Source of the DNA: Deltaproteobacteria bacterium
GTDB taxonomy: Bacteria; Myxococcota; Polyangia; Haliangiales; Haliangiaceae
Reading direction: 5' to 3'
Length of the DNA stretch: 21,853 nucleotides
Assembly (NCBI GenBank): GCA_018262455.1
Contig: JAGSPR010000053.1
Coordinates: forward strand, 1-21,853
Under the pieces are notes generated by a model. It did not search any database. It was not told the DNA's origin and saw nothing but the letters and a program-made list of their open reading frames with translations. Made by a program: the position numbers and the translations under genes. Positions 21,380 through 21,853 of this stretch are shown here, one piece after another (position 1 is the first letter of the stretch; every line of letters begins with the position of its first letter).

Positions 21380-21853
21380 TCACCCGCGCGGCACCGCCCC
21401 GAGCTTCTCCTCGACCATGATGTCGGCGACCTTGTGCGTCGGCGCCGCGAGCTTCTTGCTGCGCTCGCAGATGTCCCAGATCGTGTCGTAGATCTGGAGC
21501 GTCTGCTCGCGTGCGGCCTTGGCGTCGTACCCCTTGACCTCCTGCGCGACGTTGATCAGGCCGCCCGCATTGATCGCGTAGTCGGGCGCATACAGGATGC
21601 CGCGGGCGTGGAGGTCATCCCCGTGCCGCGGCTCCGCGAGCTGGTTGTTCGCGGCGCCGGCGACGATCCGCGCCTGCAGCTGCGGGACGGTGTCGTCGTT
21701 GAGGCCAGCGCCGAGGGCACACGGCGCGAACACGTCGCAGTCGACCTTCGGGATGTCGTCGATCGCGACGACCGCGGCACCGAACTCGCGCTTGGCACGC
21801 TCGCTCTTCAGCTTGTCGACGTCCGCCACCGTGAGCCGCGCGCCGGCGGCATG
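21380..21853 (-). CDS. Leucine dehydrogenase (Glu/Leu/Phe/Val dehydrogenase family), partial
   Basis: Only the C-terminal 157 residues are in the window; the frame continues through the right edge. It enters with GARLTVADVDK, the acidic end of the NAD-binding strand 2 in which Asp accepts the adenosine ribose of NAD. It then shows CDVFAPCALGAGLND, IVAGAANNQL, RHGDDLHARGILYAPDYAINAGGLINV, all hallmarks of branched-chain amino-acid dehydrogenases. The enzyme reversibly deaminates leucine, isoleucine and valine to their 2-oxo acids with NAD. In myxobacteria such enzymes feed branched-chain 2-oxo acids into iso-fatty-acid synthesis (family knowledge). The end at TGA 21380 is normal. Valine- or phenylalanine-specific relatives cannot be fully excluded from this part alone. 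Confidence 0.9.
   Translation of the reverse strand, partial: HAAGARLTVADVDKLKSERAKREFGAAVVAIDDIPKVDCDVFAPCALGAGLNDDTVPQLQARIVAGAANNQLAEPRHGDDLHARGILYAPDYAINAGGLINVAQEVKGYDAKAAREQTLQIYDTIWDICERSKKLAAPTHKVADIMVEEKLGAVPRG

Overview
This is a very GC-rich, densely coding window from a Gram-negative bacterium. It carries about twenty genes and has no gap longer than roughly 175 bases. Many predicted lipoproteins, an OmpA-type protein with Asp-rich thrombospondin-3-like repeats, Pro/Ala-rich tails, a VKOR-type disulfide oxidase and a pyrophosphate-type phosphofructokinase together suggest a member of the Myxococcota (possibly the Haliangium/Kofleriaceae side). That placement is inference from gene style; no marker gene is present. 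I see no rRNA, tRNA, CRISPR array, insertion sequence or prophage gene, and base composition is uniform, so this looks like chromosomal backbone.

Layout. 1-624 (-): 5' part of a permuted SAM-dependent methylase, cut by the left edge. 797-1657 (+): stand-alone EAL (c-di-GMP phosphodiesterase) protein. 1662-4641 (-): three-gene overlapping operon, transcribed right to left: VKOR-DsbA fusion, six-cysteine OmpA-like protein, TlpA-like thioredoxin lipoprotein. 4765-9478 (+): five codirectional genes: methyltransferase, small exported protein, HExxH metalloprotease lipoprotein, MFS exporter, lipoprotein of unknown function. 9439-13923 (-): HIT protein (its 3' end overlaps the preceding convergent gene by 40 bp), a 445-residue unknown lipoprotein, a methyltransferase and an Lnb/DUF4105-type membrane protein. 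14084-17366 (+): a repeat-rich lipoprotein, a fusion of tRNA-guanine transglycosylase with an MnmC/MnmD-type methyltransferase, and a YchJ/SEC-C protein carrying a hairpin-rich insertion. 17367-21853 (-): small lipoprotein, OmpA/TSP3 outer-membrane protein, tiny lipoprotein, PPi-dependent phosphofructokinase, and the 3' part of a leucine dehydrogenase cut by the right edge.

How the genes work together. The 1662-4641 operon looks like a self-contained periplasmic thiol-redox unit: an integral-membrane oxidase with its own thioredoxin domain, a Cys-rich envelope protein that may be its client, and a lipoprotein thioredoxin. The most novel-looking item is the TGT-MnmC fusion, which joins two chemically unrelated enzymes that both act on tRNA wobble position 34. 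Its TGT half keeps the catalytic Asp and zinc site but has lost the two arginines that normally follow the nucleophile motif. The YchJ gene just downstream contains about 27 extra in-frame codons that fold into two consecutive DNA/RNA hairpins, suggesting insertion of a palindromic repeat into a coding sequence.
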